DNA from: Oceanicaulis sp. MMSF_3324
GTDB lineage: Bacteria > Pseudomonadota > Alphaproteobacteria > Caulobacterales > Maricaulaceae
Reading direction: 5' to 3'
DNA length: 64,000 nt
Assembly (NCBI RefSeq): GCF_030733545.1
Contig: NZ_JASHIU010000008.1
Coordinates: 1-64,000, forward strand
Both the position numbers and the translations under genes were made by a program. Shown here piece by piece: positions 9,485 to 17,616 of this stretch; within the stretch, counting starts at the first letter, position 1; the number at the start of each line of letters is the position of its first letter. The notes beneath the pieces were generated by a model that was not told the DNA's origin, made no database searches, and saw nothing but the letters and a program-made list of their open reading frames with translations.

Positions 9485-9967
9485 ATGCGCTTGAATGAAC
9501 TGCGCGATAACGACGGCGCGACGAAGTCGCGTATGCGTGTCGGCCGTGGCATCGGCTCTGGCAAGGGCAAAACCGGCGGACGCGGCGTTAAAGGCCAGAA
9601 GTCTCGCTCGGGTGTCGCCATCAAGGGCTTTGAGGGCGGTCAAATGCCGCTCTATCAACGTCTGCCCAAGCGCGGCTTTAACAAGCCGAACCGCCTGGCT
9701 TTCGCTGAAGTGACCCTGGCCCGACTGCAAGCCGCTGTGGACGCTGGCAAGCTCGACGCGAAAGCGCCGGTCGATGCTGACGCCCTCATCAAGGCTGGCG
9801 TCATACGCCGCGCCAAGGACGGCGTGCGCGTGATTGGCGGCGGTGAGCTGAAAGCGAAACTTGAGCTGACGGTGGCCGGCGGCTCCAAGCCGGCGATCGA
9901 AGCAGTGGAAAAAGCAGGCGGTAAAGTCACCGTCCTCGCCAAATCCACCAACGATCAGTCCGAATAA
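9485..9967 (+). CDS. rplO: 50S ribosomal protein L15
   Basis: L15 is a late-binding 23S rRNA protein. The 160-residue product begins [20 protein letters not shown], with the Gly/Lys-rich extension [20 protein letters not shown] and the [18 protein letters not shown] motif. It is followed by a strong hairpin before secY. Confidence 0.97.
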   Translation: MRLNELRDNDGATKSRMRVGRGIGSGKGKTGGRGVKGQKSRSGVAIKGFEGGQMPLYQRLPKRGFNKPNRLAFAEVTLARLQAAVDAGKLDAKAPVDADALIKAGVIRRAKDGVRVIGGGELKAKLELTVAGGSKPAIEAVEKAGGKVTVLAKSTNDQSE

Positions 9968-9981
9968 GCTAGCGTTGAGAT

Positions 9982-10008
9982 GGACCGCTTCCTAACTGGA
10001 AGCGGTCC
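9982..10008 (+). promoter_or_regulatory. Perfect hairpin between rplO and secY
   Basis: GGACCGCTTCC (9982-9992) and GGAAGCGGTCC (9998-10008) form a perfect 11-bp stem with a 5-nt loop. No T run follows, so it is not a classical terminator. It may be an RNA-processing or stability element that sets secY expression below that of the ribosomal genes. Confidence 0.6.
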
Positions 10009-10049
10009 CTCCGCGCTTTGAGGGCTTTCTCAGGGAGCATCCGACCGAT

Positions 10050-11393
10050 ATGGCGTCAGCCGCTGAACAGCTCGCCCAGAACATGAATTTCGGGGCGTTC
10101 GCCCAAGCGAAGGAGCTGCAGAAGCGCATTCTGTTCACGCTCCTGGTCCTGGTCATTTATCGTATTGGCACCTTCGTGCCTGTGCCGGGCATCGACCCTT
10201 CGCAATTTGCGCTTGCCTTCGAGCAGCAAAGCCAGGGCGTGCTGGGCATGTTCAATATGATGTCCGGCGGCGCCGTTGAGCGTATGGCGATCTTCGCGCT
10301 GAATGTGATGCCCTACATCTCGGCTTCCATCATCATGCAGCTCATGGCGGCGACGATCCCGTCTCTTGAGCGCCTGAAGAAAGATGGCGGCGAGCAAGGT
10401 CGCAAACAGATCAACCAGTACACCCGGTATCTGACCGTGGTTCTGGCCGGCGCCCAGGCGTTCGCCATCGCCATCGGCATGCAGACGGTTACTGACGGGG
10501 CATCCATCGCCATCAATCCGGGACCGTTCTTCCTGATCACGACTGTCACCACGCTTGTGGGCGGCACCATGTTTCTGCTGTGGCTGGGTGAGCAGATCAC
10601 CGCCCGCGGCGTGGGCAATGGCGTATCCCTGATCATCTTTGCCGGCATTGTGGCCGAGCTTCCGCGCGCGCTCGTCAATGCGCTGCAGGCGGGCGCCTCG
10701 GGCAGCATTGCCGGTCCCGTGATCATCGCCATGCTGGTCGGGATCATCGTCGTGCTGGCCTTCGTGGTCTTCATGGAACGCAGCCAGCGTCGTCTGCTGA
10801 TCCAGTATCCCAAGCGTCAGGTGGGCAACCGCATGATGGGCGGTGAATCAAGCTTCCTACCGCTCAAGCTGAACACGGCGGGCGTGATCCCGGCGATCTT
10901 CGCCTCGTCACTGCTGCTGCTGCCGGCCACCATTCAGGGCTTCTCTCAGGCAGGGCCCGAGTGGCTGGGCAATATCGTGGCCATGCTTGGCCCGGGGCAG
11001 CCGCTGTTTCTGGCCTTCTACGCGGCCATGATCATCTTCTTCACCTTCTTCTACACGTCCCTTGTCTTCAATCCGGAAGAAACCGCGGACAATCTGAAGA
11101 AGTATGGCGGTTTCCTGCCGGGCATCCGTCCTGGCAAGCGTACGGCCGAGTACCTGGACTATGTGCTCACGCGACTGACCGTTATCGGCGCTGCGTATCT
11201 GACTTTGGTCTGTGTTCTCCCCGAGTTCCTGAAGGCGCAAGTTTCGGGCATCCCGTTCTACATTGGCGGCACCTCGCTGCTGATCGTGGTGTCGGTGACG
11301 CTCGATACGGTTGGTCAGATCCAGTCCCATCTGCTGGCCCACCAGTATGAAGGCCTGATCAAGAAGACCAAACTGAAGGGGCGCAAGCGATGA
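10050..11393 (+). CDS. secY: Preprotein translocase subunit SecY
   Basis: SecY is the channel of the Sec translocon, working with SecE, SecG and SecA. The 447-residue polytopic protein has about ten hydrophobic segments and family motifs YRIGTFVPVPGID near residue 40, GQITARGVGNGVSLIIFAG-type sequence mid-protein (seen as EQITARGVGNGVSLIIFAGI), and NPEETADNLKKYGGFLPGIR near residue 340. Start ATG has CAGGGAG upstream. Its end overlaps adk by 4 bases. Confidence 0.97.
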   Translation: MASAAEQLAQNMNFGAFAQAKELQKRILFTLLVLVIYRIGTFVPVPGIDPSQFALAFEQQSQGVLGMFNMMSGGAVERMAIFALNVMPYISASIIMQLMAATIPSLERLKKDGGEQGRKQINQYTRYLTVVLAGAQAFAIAIGMQTVTDGASIAINPGPFFLITTVTTLVGGTMFLLWLGEQITARGVGNGVSLIIFAGIVAELPRALVNALQAGASGSIAGPVIIAMLVGIIVVLAFVVFMERSQRRLLIQYPKRQVGNRMMGGESSFLPLKLNTAGVIPAIFASSLLLLPATIQGFSQAGPEWLGNIVAMLGPGQPLFLAFYAAMIIFFTFFYTSLVFNPEETADNLKKYGGFLPGIRPGKRTAEYLDYVLTRLTVIGAAYLTLVCVLPEFLKAQVSGIPFYIGGTSLLIVVSVTLDTVGQIQSHLLAHQYEGLIKKTKLKGRKR

Positions 11394-11953
11394 ACCTGGT
11401 CATGTTCGGCCCGCCGGGGGCGGGGAAGGGCACCCAAGCCAAGCGTCTTGTTGCGGACTATGGATGGCTTCAGCTGTCCACTGGCGACATGCTCCGCGCC
11501 GCGATTGCGGCCGGCAATGAACTCGGCCGCAAGGTCAAGGACATCATGGACCGTGGCGATCTGGTTTCCGACGAGATCGTCATCGCCCTGATCGAGGAAC
11601 GCCTGCCGGAGGCTGAAATCGCCGGCGGCGCCATATTCGACGGTTTCCCGCGCACCGTGGCCCAGGCCCAAGCGCTGGACGAACTTCTGGCCTCACGCGG
11701 CTCGCAGATCGACAAGGTCGTGCGGCTCGTGGTTGACCAGGACGAGCTGGTGACGCGTATGGAAAAGCGCGCCGCCCAGGAAGGCCGCGCCGATGACACC
11801 GTCGAGGCGTTCAAGGTTCGGCTCGAGAATTACAACGCCCAGACCGCGCCGCTGATTCCCTATTACGAGGGGCAGGGCAAACTGTTTGACGTGGACGGCA
11901 TGGGTGAGATGGACGAGGTTGCTGCACGCATTGCAGCTGCACTCGACCAATAA
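11390..11953 (+). CDS. adk: Adenylate kinase (short form)
   Basis: Adenylate kinase interconverts ATP plus AMP and two ADP. The 187-residue protein has the P-loop GPPGAGKGT at residues 7-15, the AMP-binding STGDMLR and the FDGFPRT motif. The LID is short and lacks the four zinc-binding cysteines, as is common in alphaproteobacteria. ATGA overlap with secY suggests translational coupling. Confidence 0.96.
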   Translation: MNLVMFGPPGAGKGTQAKRLVADYGWLQLSTGDMLRAAIAAGNELGRKVKDIMDRGDLVSDEIVIALIEERLPEAEIAGGAIFDGFPRTVAQAQALDELLASRGSQIDKVVRLVVDQDELVTRMEKRAAQEGRADDTVEAFKVRLENYNAQTAPLIPYYEGQGKLFDVDGMGEMDEVAARIAAALDQ

Positions 11954-12012
11954 AGAGCAGCTTCCAGATCAGTCTGGTCTGGAAAAACAGGACGGGTGGC
12001 TTCCCATCGCGG

Positions 12013-12039
12013 TTGACGCGACAGGTGAGCGCCTATAAT
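12013..12039 (+). promoter_or_regulatory. Candidate promoter for rpsM-rpsK-rpoA-rplQ
   Basis: TTGACG at 12013-12018 and a perfect TATAAT at 12034-12039 lie in the 192-bp gap after adk. The 15-bp spacing is short, so -35 use is uncertain. The position suggests the alpha operon can be transcribed independently of the upstream ribosomal genes. Confidence 0.55.
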
Positions 12040-12145
12040 AAGCGCCCTTCGCTCGCAGGGGCAGACGTTGAGATAAGCGCCGCCAAATCGGTTGCGCTCT
12101 TTCAGCGTCTTCTGCTGCGAAGGCTGATGAGACAAGGAGAGCGTC

Positions 12146-12514
12146 GTGGCACGTATCGCCGGCGTCAACATTCCGACTAACAAGCGCGTCACGATCGCGC
12201 TGCGCTATATCCACGGCATCGGCCCGGCTATGGCGGCGGAAATTTGTGAAAAGGTGGGTATTCCCGCCGAGAAGCGTGTGAGCCAGCTCACCGACGCTGA
12301 AATTCTGCAGATCCGTGAAGCTATCGACGCGGGTTACACCGTGGAAGGCGATCTTCGCCGTGAAGTCGCGGTGAACGTGAAGCGTCTGATGGATCTGGGC
12401 TGCTATCGTGGTCTGCGTCACCGTCGCGGCCTTCCGGTCCGCGGTCAGCGCACGCACACCAATGCGCGCACCCGTAAAGGCCCGGCCAAGCCGATCGCCG
12501 GCAAGAAGAAGTAA
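12146..12514 (+). CDS. rpsM: 30S ribosomal protein S13
   Basis: S13 contacts P-site tRNA and bridges to L5. The 122-residue product starts [20 protein letters not shown] after a GTG initiator with AAGGAGAG at good spacing. It has the helix-two-turn-helix region and the end [19 protein letters not shown]. First gene of the alpha operon. Confidence 0.97.
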   Translation: MARIAGVNIPTNKRVTIALRYIHGIGPAMAAEICEKVGIPAEKRVSQLTDAEILQIREAIDAGYTVEGDLRREVAVNVKRLMDLGCYRGLRHRRGLPVRGQRTHTNARTRKGPAKPIAGKKK

Positions 12515-12526
12515 GGAACGAGGGTA

Positions 12527-12916
12527 ATGGCAAAAGAACCGTCCCGCGTCCGCCGCCGCGAGCGCAAGAATATCACGGCTGGCGTCGCGCACGTGAACGC
12601 CAGCTTCAACAACACCATGATCACCATCACCGATGCCCAGGGGAACGCGATTTCCTGGTCGTCGGCTGGCGCCATGGGGTTCAAGGGCTCGCGTAAATCC
12701 ACGCCGTATGCTGCGCAGGTGGCTGCTGAAGATGCAGGCCGCAAGGCGCAAGAGCACGGCGTCAAGACGCTTGAAGTCAAGGTCTCCGGCCCGGGTTCGG
12801 GGCGTGAGTCCGCACTTCGTGCGCTGCAGTCTGTCGGTTTCACCATCACGACGATCCACGACGTGACCTCGATTCCGCACAATGGCTGCCGCCCGCCGAA
12901 GCGCCGCCGCGTCTAA
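12527..12916 (+). CDS. rpsK: 30S ribosomal protein S11
   Basis: S11 forms part of the 30S platform near the E site. The 129-residue protein contains [20 protein letters not shown], the [14 protein letters not shown] segment and ends with [16 protein letters not shown], all family signatures. It lies 12 bp after rpsM. Confidence 0.97.
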   Translation: MAKEPSRVRRRERKNITAGVAHVNASFNNTMITITDAQGNAISWSSAGAMGFKGSRKSTPYAAQVAAEDAGRKAQEHGVKTLEVKVSGPGSGRESALRALQSVGFTITTIHDVTSIPHNGCRPPKRRRV

Positions 12917-12957
12917 ATTCTTTCAGCGTTTGAGGCGCTGATTGACGACTTTGGTCC

Positions 12958-12984
12958 GGCGCGCAGCCTTCTGGCTGTCGCGCC
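12958..12984 (+). promoter_or_regulatory. Hairpin between rpsK and rpoA
   Basis: GGCGCGCAGCC (12958-12968), loop TTCT, and GGCTG-T-CGCGCC (12973-12984) form an 11-bp stem with one bulged T. It lies 17 nt before the chosen rpoA ATG and supports starting rpoA at 13002 rather than at the earlier in-frame codon. It may tune RNA polymerase alpha output relative to ribosomal proteins. Confidence 0.55.
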
Positions 12985-13001
12985 GCACGCCTGAAGGGGT
13001 G

Positions 13002-14027
13002 ATGTCCGTGATTGAAAAGAACTGGCAGGAACTGATCCGCCCGATGAAGCCGGAAATCCAACCTGGCTTTGATCCGGTGCGCCAAGCCAAGATCATTGCT
13101 GAGCCGCTCGAGCGCGGCTTCGGCATGACGCTGGGCAATGCGCTGCGCCGCATTCTGCTGTCCTCTCTGCAGGGCGCGTCGATCACGGCGGTGCAGATTG
13201 ATTCCGTTCTGCACGAGTTTTCGTCCATCAAGGGCGTGCGGGAAGATGTCACCGACATCATCCTGAACCTCAAGCAGGTCGCTCTGCGCATGCACGGCGA
13301 AGGTCCCAAGCGCCTGACCTTGAAAAAGCAGGGCCCGGGCGAAGTGACCGCCGGCGACATCGAAGAGACCGCTGACGTCGAGATCATCAACAAGGATCAC
13401 GTCATCTGCACCCTCGACGAGGATGCGGATGTGCGCATGGTCCTGACCGTGAACACCGGCAAGGGCTATGTCCCGGCTGACCGCAACCGCCCAGAAGACG
13501 CCCCGATCGGCCTCATCGGCGTGGACGCGCTCTACAGCCCGGTCAAGCGCGTCGCCTATCGCGTGGAAAACACCCGTGAAGGCCAGGTGCTGGACTATGA
13601 CAAGCTGATCCTGGAAGTCGAAACCAACGGTGCTGTGACCCCAGAGGACGCAGTGGCCTATGCGGCTCGCATCCTGCAGGACCAGTTCCAGATCTTCGTG
13701 AACTTCGAAGAGCCCTCCGAAGCCCGTGCGGCCGAGGACGACAAGCCGGAGCTGGACTTCAACCCGGCCCTGCTCAAAAAAGTCGACGAGCTGGAACTGT
13801 CTGTGCGTTCGGCGAACTGCCTGAAGAACGACAACATCGTCTATATCGGCGACCTCATTCAGAAGTCCGAGGCGGAAATGCTCCGCACCCCGAACTTCGG
13901 TCGCAAATCGCTCAACGAGATCAAGGAAGTTCTCGCACAGATGGGTCTGCATCTGGGCATGGACGCGCCGAACTGGCCGCCGGAGAACATCGAAGATCTC
14001 GCCAAGAAATATGAGGATCAAATCTAG
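13002..14027 (+). CDS. rpoA: DNA-directed RNA polymerase subunit alpha
   Basis: The alpha subunit dimerises to nucleate RNA polymerase, and its C-terminal domain binds UP elements and activators. The 341-residue product begins [20 protein letters not shown]. It has [20 protein letters not shown] in the N-terminal domain and the C-terminal helix-hairpin [28 protein letters not shown] precedes ATG 13002. An earlier in-frame start at 12942 would add a 20-residue extension across a hairpin and is disfavoured. Confidence 0.95.
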   Translation: MSVIEKNWQELIRPMKPEIQPGFDPVRQAKIIAEPLERGFGMTLGNALRRILLSSLQGASITAVQIDSVLHEFSSIKGVREDVTDIILNLKQVALRMHGEGPKRLTLKKQGPGEVTAGDIEETADVEIINKDHVICTLDEDADVRMVLTVNTGKGYVPADRNRPEDAPIGLIGVDALYSPVKRVAYRVENTREGQVLDYDKLILEVETNGAVTPEDAVAYAARILQDQFQIFVNFEEPSEARAAEDDKPELDFNPALLKKVDELELSVRSANCLKNDNIVYIGDLIQKSEAEMLRTPNFGRKSLNEIKEVLAQMGLHLGMDAPNWPPENIEDLAKKYEDQI

Positions 14028-14074
14028 GAGGCGCGCCGCGAGGCGTCCCTAACCGGGATTGAAGGAGAAAACCG

Positions 14075-14494
14075 ATGCGTCATGGCGTCGCCCACCGCAA
14101 GCTTAACCGCACCTCGACTCACCGTCGCGCCATGTTCGCCAACATGGCCGCATCGCTGATCGAGCACGAACAAATCGTCACCACCCTGCCGAAGGCCAAA
14201 GAGCTCAAGCCGATCATGGACAAGCTCATCACCCTGGCCAAACGCGGTGATCTGCATGCTCGCCGTCAGGCGATCTCCAAGATCCGCAACAAGGATCAGG
14301 TGGCCAAGCTGTTTGAAACCCTCGGCCCGCGCTATGAAGACCGCCAGGGTGGCTACACCCGCGTTCTCAAAGCCGGCTTCCGTCATGGCGACAACGCCCC
14401 GATGGCTGTGATCGAGCTGGTTGACCGCGATCCCGAAGCCAAAGGCGCCGCCGACCGTGCGCGTGAAGAGGCTGTCGAGGGCGCTGAAGACTAA
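14075..14494 (+). CDS. rplQ: 50S ribosomal protein L17
   Basis: L17 lies near the tunnel exit. The 139-residue protein begins [20 protein letters not shown] and includes [20 protein letters not shown] and the [20 protein letters not shown] core. The C-terminus has an acidic tail. AAGGAG precedes the start. It is the last gene of the alpha operon, followed by a strong terminator. Confidence 0.97.
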   Translation: MRHGVAHRKLNRTSTHRRAMFANMAASLIEHEQIVTTLPKAKELKPIMDKLITLAKRGDLHARRQAISKIRNKDQVAKLFETLGPRYEDRQGGYTRVLKAGFRHGDNAPMAVIELVDRDPEAKGAADRAREEAVEGAED

Positions 14495-14518
14495 GGTCTT
14501 CACCTCATCGAACATGAA

Positions 14519-14548
14519 AAGCCCCGCTCATCTGAGCGGGGCTTTTTT
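14519..14548. terminator. Bidirectional terminator between rplQ and the YkvA-like gene
   Basis: GCCCCGCTC (14521-14529) and GAGCGGGGC (14534-14542) form a perfect stem, extended by AA/TT pairs, with six T residues on the plus strand and four on the minus strand. It serves rplQ and probably also the convergent minus-strand gene ending at 14554. Confidence 0.9.
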
Positions 14549-14553
14549 GTATC

Positions 14554-15084
14554 TCAGTCCGGCTGCTCTGGGGGCAGGGGCGGCAGTCCCAGCGCCTGGC
14601 GCGCCTTGCTCCGATGGTCATCGGTGATCGCGCCCCCAACTTGCAGGATGATCGTGGTGAGCACCGTGCCGTCATCGGCATAGCCGATCAGCCCGAGGAA
14701 GTCGGGAATGATGTCGAAGATCCACAGGAAGTACAGCAATCCCAGGGCGAGGGCGGCCCGGACCTTCAGAGGCGCGTTCGGGTCACGCATGGCGTAATAG
14801 GCGGCGACGAGGTCTTCCAGAAAGGGGATCTGACGCGCGACGCGCTGGACTTTGGGCCAGAAATTGGCTTCCACCTTGGCTTCATCGCGCTCGAATTCGG
14901 CCTCTGTCCGTGTGGACGCTTCCTCGACCCGCTGCCTGGCCAGCTCTTCCGCCCGGTCAAGCGCCTTGGTGCGGCCCTCCTTGTAGAGCGGCGCATACGC
15001 CTTTTCGGCGCGCGACTGGATATTCTCAAGGGCCTTGTCACCCTTGCCGCGTCTGAAGATGAAAGTCTCGATCCGGTTGCGCAT
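14554..15084 (-). CDS. YkvA-family (DUF1232) membrane protein
   Basis: The 176-residue protein has a charged, probably helical N-terminal half (residues 15-80, rich in Arg and Glu) and then the DUF1232 core: DPNAPLKVRAALALGLLYFL and the motif DIIPDFLGLIGYADD, which contains the conserved D-IPD-GY-DD pattern and a membrane segment. The function of the family is not settled. It is convergent with rplQ and divergent from the Deg protease gene. Confidence 0.8.
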   Translation of the reverse strand: MRNRIETFIFRRGKGDKALENIQSRAEKAYAPLYKEGRTKALDRAEELARQRVEEASTRTEAEFERDEAKVEANFWPKVQRVARQIPFLEDLVAAYYAMRDPNAPLKVRAALALGLLYFLWIFDIIPDFLGLIGYADDGTVLTTIILQVGGAITDDHRSKARQALGLPPLPPEQPD

Positions 15085-15245
15085 GATGCATCCCCCTTGG
15101 GGCAGTATACCCTGTTTGAAACCAAGCGCTGCGACGATCTTGCGAAACCGTAATTGCTCAGCCTCTGTTCAGGCCGCTTGTGTGATCCTAAATCGGCCTA
15201 TCAATTGCTTACAGACTTGCAGGCTTACCCTGAGGAGATGGCTCC

Positions 15246-16634
15246 ATGTTTCGATCCCTGTCGCTCGCGCTGCTGACCAGTGCAGCCCTTGTCGCCCCCG
15301 CAGCGGCTCAGGAGCGCGTGGTTCCCGATACGCAGGCTCAGGTTCAGCTCTCTTTCGCTCCGGTGGTGCGCCAGGCGGCGCCGGCCGTGGTGAACGTGTA
15401 TTCCCGCCGTGTCATTGCGCAACGCACGCCGTTCGCAGGCGATCCCTTCTTTGAACGCTTTTTCGGACCGCAAGTGCGTGAGCGTGAGGTGAACTCGCTG
15501 GGGTCTGGCGTCATCGTGGATCCCACCGGTGTGATCGTCACCAACAACCATGTGGTCCAGGGCGCTCAGGATTTGCGGGTCGTCCTGTCTGACCGCCGGG
15601 AATATGAGGCGGAATTGCTGCTGGCGGATGAGCGCACCGATCTGGCGGTTCTGAAGATCAATACCGAGGAGCCGCTGCCGGTTCTGCCATTTGATGAGAT
15701 CGGCGACAGCGAAGTGGGCGATCTGGTTCTCGCGATCGGCAATCCGTTCGGCGTGGGCCAGACGGTGACCAGCGGGATCGTCTCGGCGCTGGCGCGCACG
15801 GATGTCGGCATTTCCGACTATGCCTTCTTCATTCAGACCGATGCGGCAGTGAACCCCGGCAATTCCGGCGGCGCCCTCGTGGATATGGAGGGCCAGCTGA
15901 TCGGGGTGAATACGGCGATCTTCTCGCGCTCTGGCGGGTCGAACGGCATCGGCTTCGCGATTCCGTCTGAAATGGTGCGCACGGTCGTGGATGCGGCTCT
16001 GGAGGATGGTGAAATCATCCGACCCTGGCTGGGCGCGCGCTTGCAGCCGGTCACTCAGGATCTGGCGAGCTCATTGGGGCTGGAGCGCCCGCGCGGCGCC
16101 ATCGTTGCCGATATCTGGGAAGGCGGCGCCGCAGACCGCGCCGGGCTTGAGCAAGGCGATGTCGTGATCGCAGTGGATGGCGTCGAGGTCAATGACGAGG
16201 TGGGCGCGCGCTTCCGGTTCGCGACACGCATGATCGGCGACAGCGCCGAGCTGACCGTGCTGCGAGATGGCCGAGAGCAGGTGTTGCGTGTGGATGCCGA
16301 GCCAGCGCCGGGCGCGATCGAGGGCGCGCGGATGGAGATCACGGGTGAAAATCCGCTGCACGGTGCGGAACTGGTCCAGCTGAGTCCGGCCTTCAATGAA
16401 GAAAACGGGATCGATCCCTTCATGGACGGGGTCCTGGTGTCGTCGGTCGCCCGACGGTCCGCCGCCGCCTATTTCGGCTTTCAGCCGGGCGATCGCATCC
16501 TCTCGGTCCAGGATGAGCGCGTGGACAATCTGGTCGATCTGAACCGGATCCTGCGCGAGAAGGATGGGGCGAATGACTGGCCTGTGGAGATCGAGCGTCG
16601 CGGCGAGCGGTTCTCCCGCAACCTGTCGCTCTAG
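15246..16634 (+). CDS. Periplasmic serine protease of the DegP/DegQ (Do) family
   Basis: This is an exported HtrA-type protease for misfolded envelope proteins. The 462-residue product has a signal peptide (residues 1-21, ending PAAAQ), a trypsin-like domain with His102 in VTNNHVV, Asp132 in ERTDLAVL and Ser207 in NPGNSGGAL, then two PDZ domains (about 270-360 and 390-455). All catalytic residues are intact. GAGGAG lies upstream. Which Deg paralogue it is cannot be decided from sequence alone. Confidence 0.92.
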   Translation: MFRSLSLALLTSAALVAPAAAQERVVPDTQAQVQLSFAPVVRQAAPAVVNVYSRRVIAQRTPFAGDPFFERFFGPQVREREVNSLGSGVIVDPTGVIVTNNHVVQGAQDLRVVLSDRREYEAELLLADERTDLAVLKINTEEPLPVLPFDEIGDSEVGDLVLAIGNPFGVGQTVTSGIVSALARTDVGISDYAFFIQTDAAVNPGNSGGALVDMEGQLIGVNTAIFSRSGGSNGIGFAIPSEMVRTVVDAALEDGEIIRPWLGARLQPVTQDLASSLGLERPRGAIVADIWEGGAADRAGLEQGDVVIAVDGVEVNDEVGARFRFATRMIGDSAELTVLRDGREQVLRVDAEPAPGAIEGARMEITGENPLHGAELVQLSPAFNEENGIDPFMDGVLVSSVARRSAAAYFGFQPGDRILSVQDERVDNLVDLNRILREKDGANDWPVEIERRGERFSRNLSL

Positions 16635-17026
16635 TCCGACCCAGAGCGATTTGCGATGACGAGGTCCCAGTCCAGCCAGGACCGGGCCTCGTCCTCATCT
16701 CTGAATTGAGCGATCAGGCGATGGTGCAGGCTGATCGTAGTGTCGATCAGGGTGTATTCCAGTTCCTGACGCTCTGAACCGGGATCATAGACCACAGCGA
16801 TGCGGCCGCTGCCTCCGCTGAGGATGGCGGACAGGGTGCGACCGTATTCAATGGCCTCGGCCTCGCTGAGCCGGGATGTGGAGGCTCCCGGGATAACGAG
16901 CAAGCGAATATCATCAGTACAGGGGCAAGCGTGCAGGAACCTCAGGAAAGCGCGCGCATCCTGGGATGTGAACGCCTCGTCCAGATCCAGCCGGACTCTG
17001 CCATGGCCATACTCGGTTATACGCAT
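16631..17026 (-). CDS. SpoIIAA/STAS-like small protein
   Basis: The protein has 131 residues if it starts at the second ATG (17026) and 133 from 17032. Its alternating beta/alpha pattern, GRIAVVYDPGSERQE strand-loop and FRDEDEARSWLDWDL ending resemble the SpoIIAA-like family, which often modulates or binds membrane partners. The fold assignment is by pattern and moderately sure. It lies 70 bp downstream of the GNAT gene on the same strand. Its start codon lies inside an unusual set of alternative inverted repeats. Confidence 0.55.
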   Translation of the reverse strand: MRITEYGHGRVRLDLDEAFTSQDARAFLRFLHACPCTDDIRLLVIPGASTSRLSEAEAIEYGRTLSAILSGGSGRIAVVYDPGSERQELEYTLIDTTISLHHRLIAQFRDEDEARSWLDWDLVIANRSGSD

Positions 17027-17057
17027 GATCATCCGTAAGTTATATGCGTATAACTTA
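17016..17057 (-). promoter_or_regulatory. Overlapping inverted repeats at the start of the SpoIIAA-like gene
   Basis: Two mutually exclusive structures are possible. TAAGTTATA (17036-17044) and TATAACTTA (17049-17057) are perfect 9-bp arms around TGCG. Also, GTTATACGCAT (17016-17026) and ATGCGTATAAC (17044-17054) are a perfect 11-bp inverted repeat, and on the minus strand its second arm contains the start codon ATG. They share one arm. This could be an operator or an RNA switch. Confidence 0.55.
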
Positions 17058-17095
17058 AAGTTAGACCGTCCGGCGCTCGGGGCAAGGGCGCTCCG

Positions 17096-17611
17096 CTAGC
17101 GCCAGAGCTCGGCCTGTCGCCAGGGGGCGGGCGGCTCAAGCACGCCTGCGGCCGGACCCTGCACCTGCAATGTGCGCATTCGCCAGGCCTCGGCCCATTC
17201 AGGTTTGAGCGGGTAAGGCGCTTCGACTGGGCTGACGGCGTCAAAACCCATTCGGCCATAATACTCAGGATCGCCCAGAACCAGAATGGCGCGGATCTCC
17301 GCTTCAGCCAGCCGGTCGGCGCCCGTCTCTATCAGTTGGCGCCCGACACCCTGATGCTGGGCCTGGGGCGCCACGCACAGCGGGCCGAGCAAAGCCACGG
17401 GATGATCCGATCCGGACACCCCGCACAGGCTCAACAGCGCATGACCGACCACCTGACCGGCCAGGCGCGCCGTCAGGGACATGACATCCCCATGGGCCAA
17501 AAGCGCGCGGACGAGGGCGGTGAGGTCCTCTTCGGGAAAGGCCTCCGGATACAGAGCGACCAGCGCTTCGTGCTCATCAGGCAGGCTGGCCGTGATCTGA
17601 AGATCCGCCAT
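17096..17611 (-). CDS. GNAT-family N-acetyltransferase
   Basis: The 171-residue protein shows the GNAT acetyl-CoA site as LCVAPQAQHQGVGRQLIETG (Q-x-x-G-x-G pattern) and the later LGDPEYYGRMGFDAVSP motif typical of the YhbS-like group. The substrate is unknown. It follows purD on the same strand with a 5-bp gap, so the two are probably co-transcribed. Confidence 0.88.
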   Translation of the reverse strand: MADLQITASLPDEHEALVALYPEAFPEEDLTALVRALLAHGDVMSLTARLAGQVVGHALLSLCGVSGSDHPVALLGPLCVAPQAQHQGVGRQLIETGADRLAEAEIRAILVLGDPEYYGRMGFDAVSPVEAPYPLKPEWAEAWRMRTLQVQGPAAGVLEPPAPWRQAELWR

Positions 17612-17616
17612 GCGCT

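Noticed and set aside
11962-11980. Hairpin after adk (CCAGATCA/TGGTCTGG)
   Set aside because: It has a wobble pair and is followed by A residues rather than T on the coding strand, so it is not a convincing terminator.
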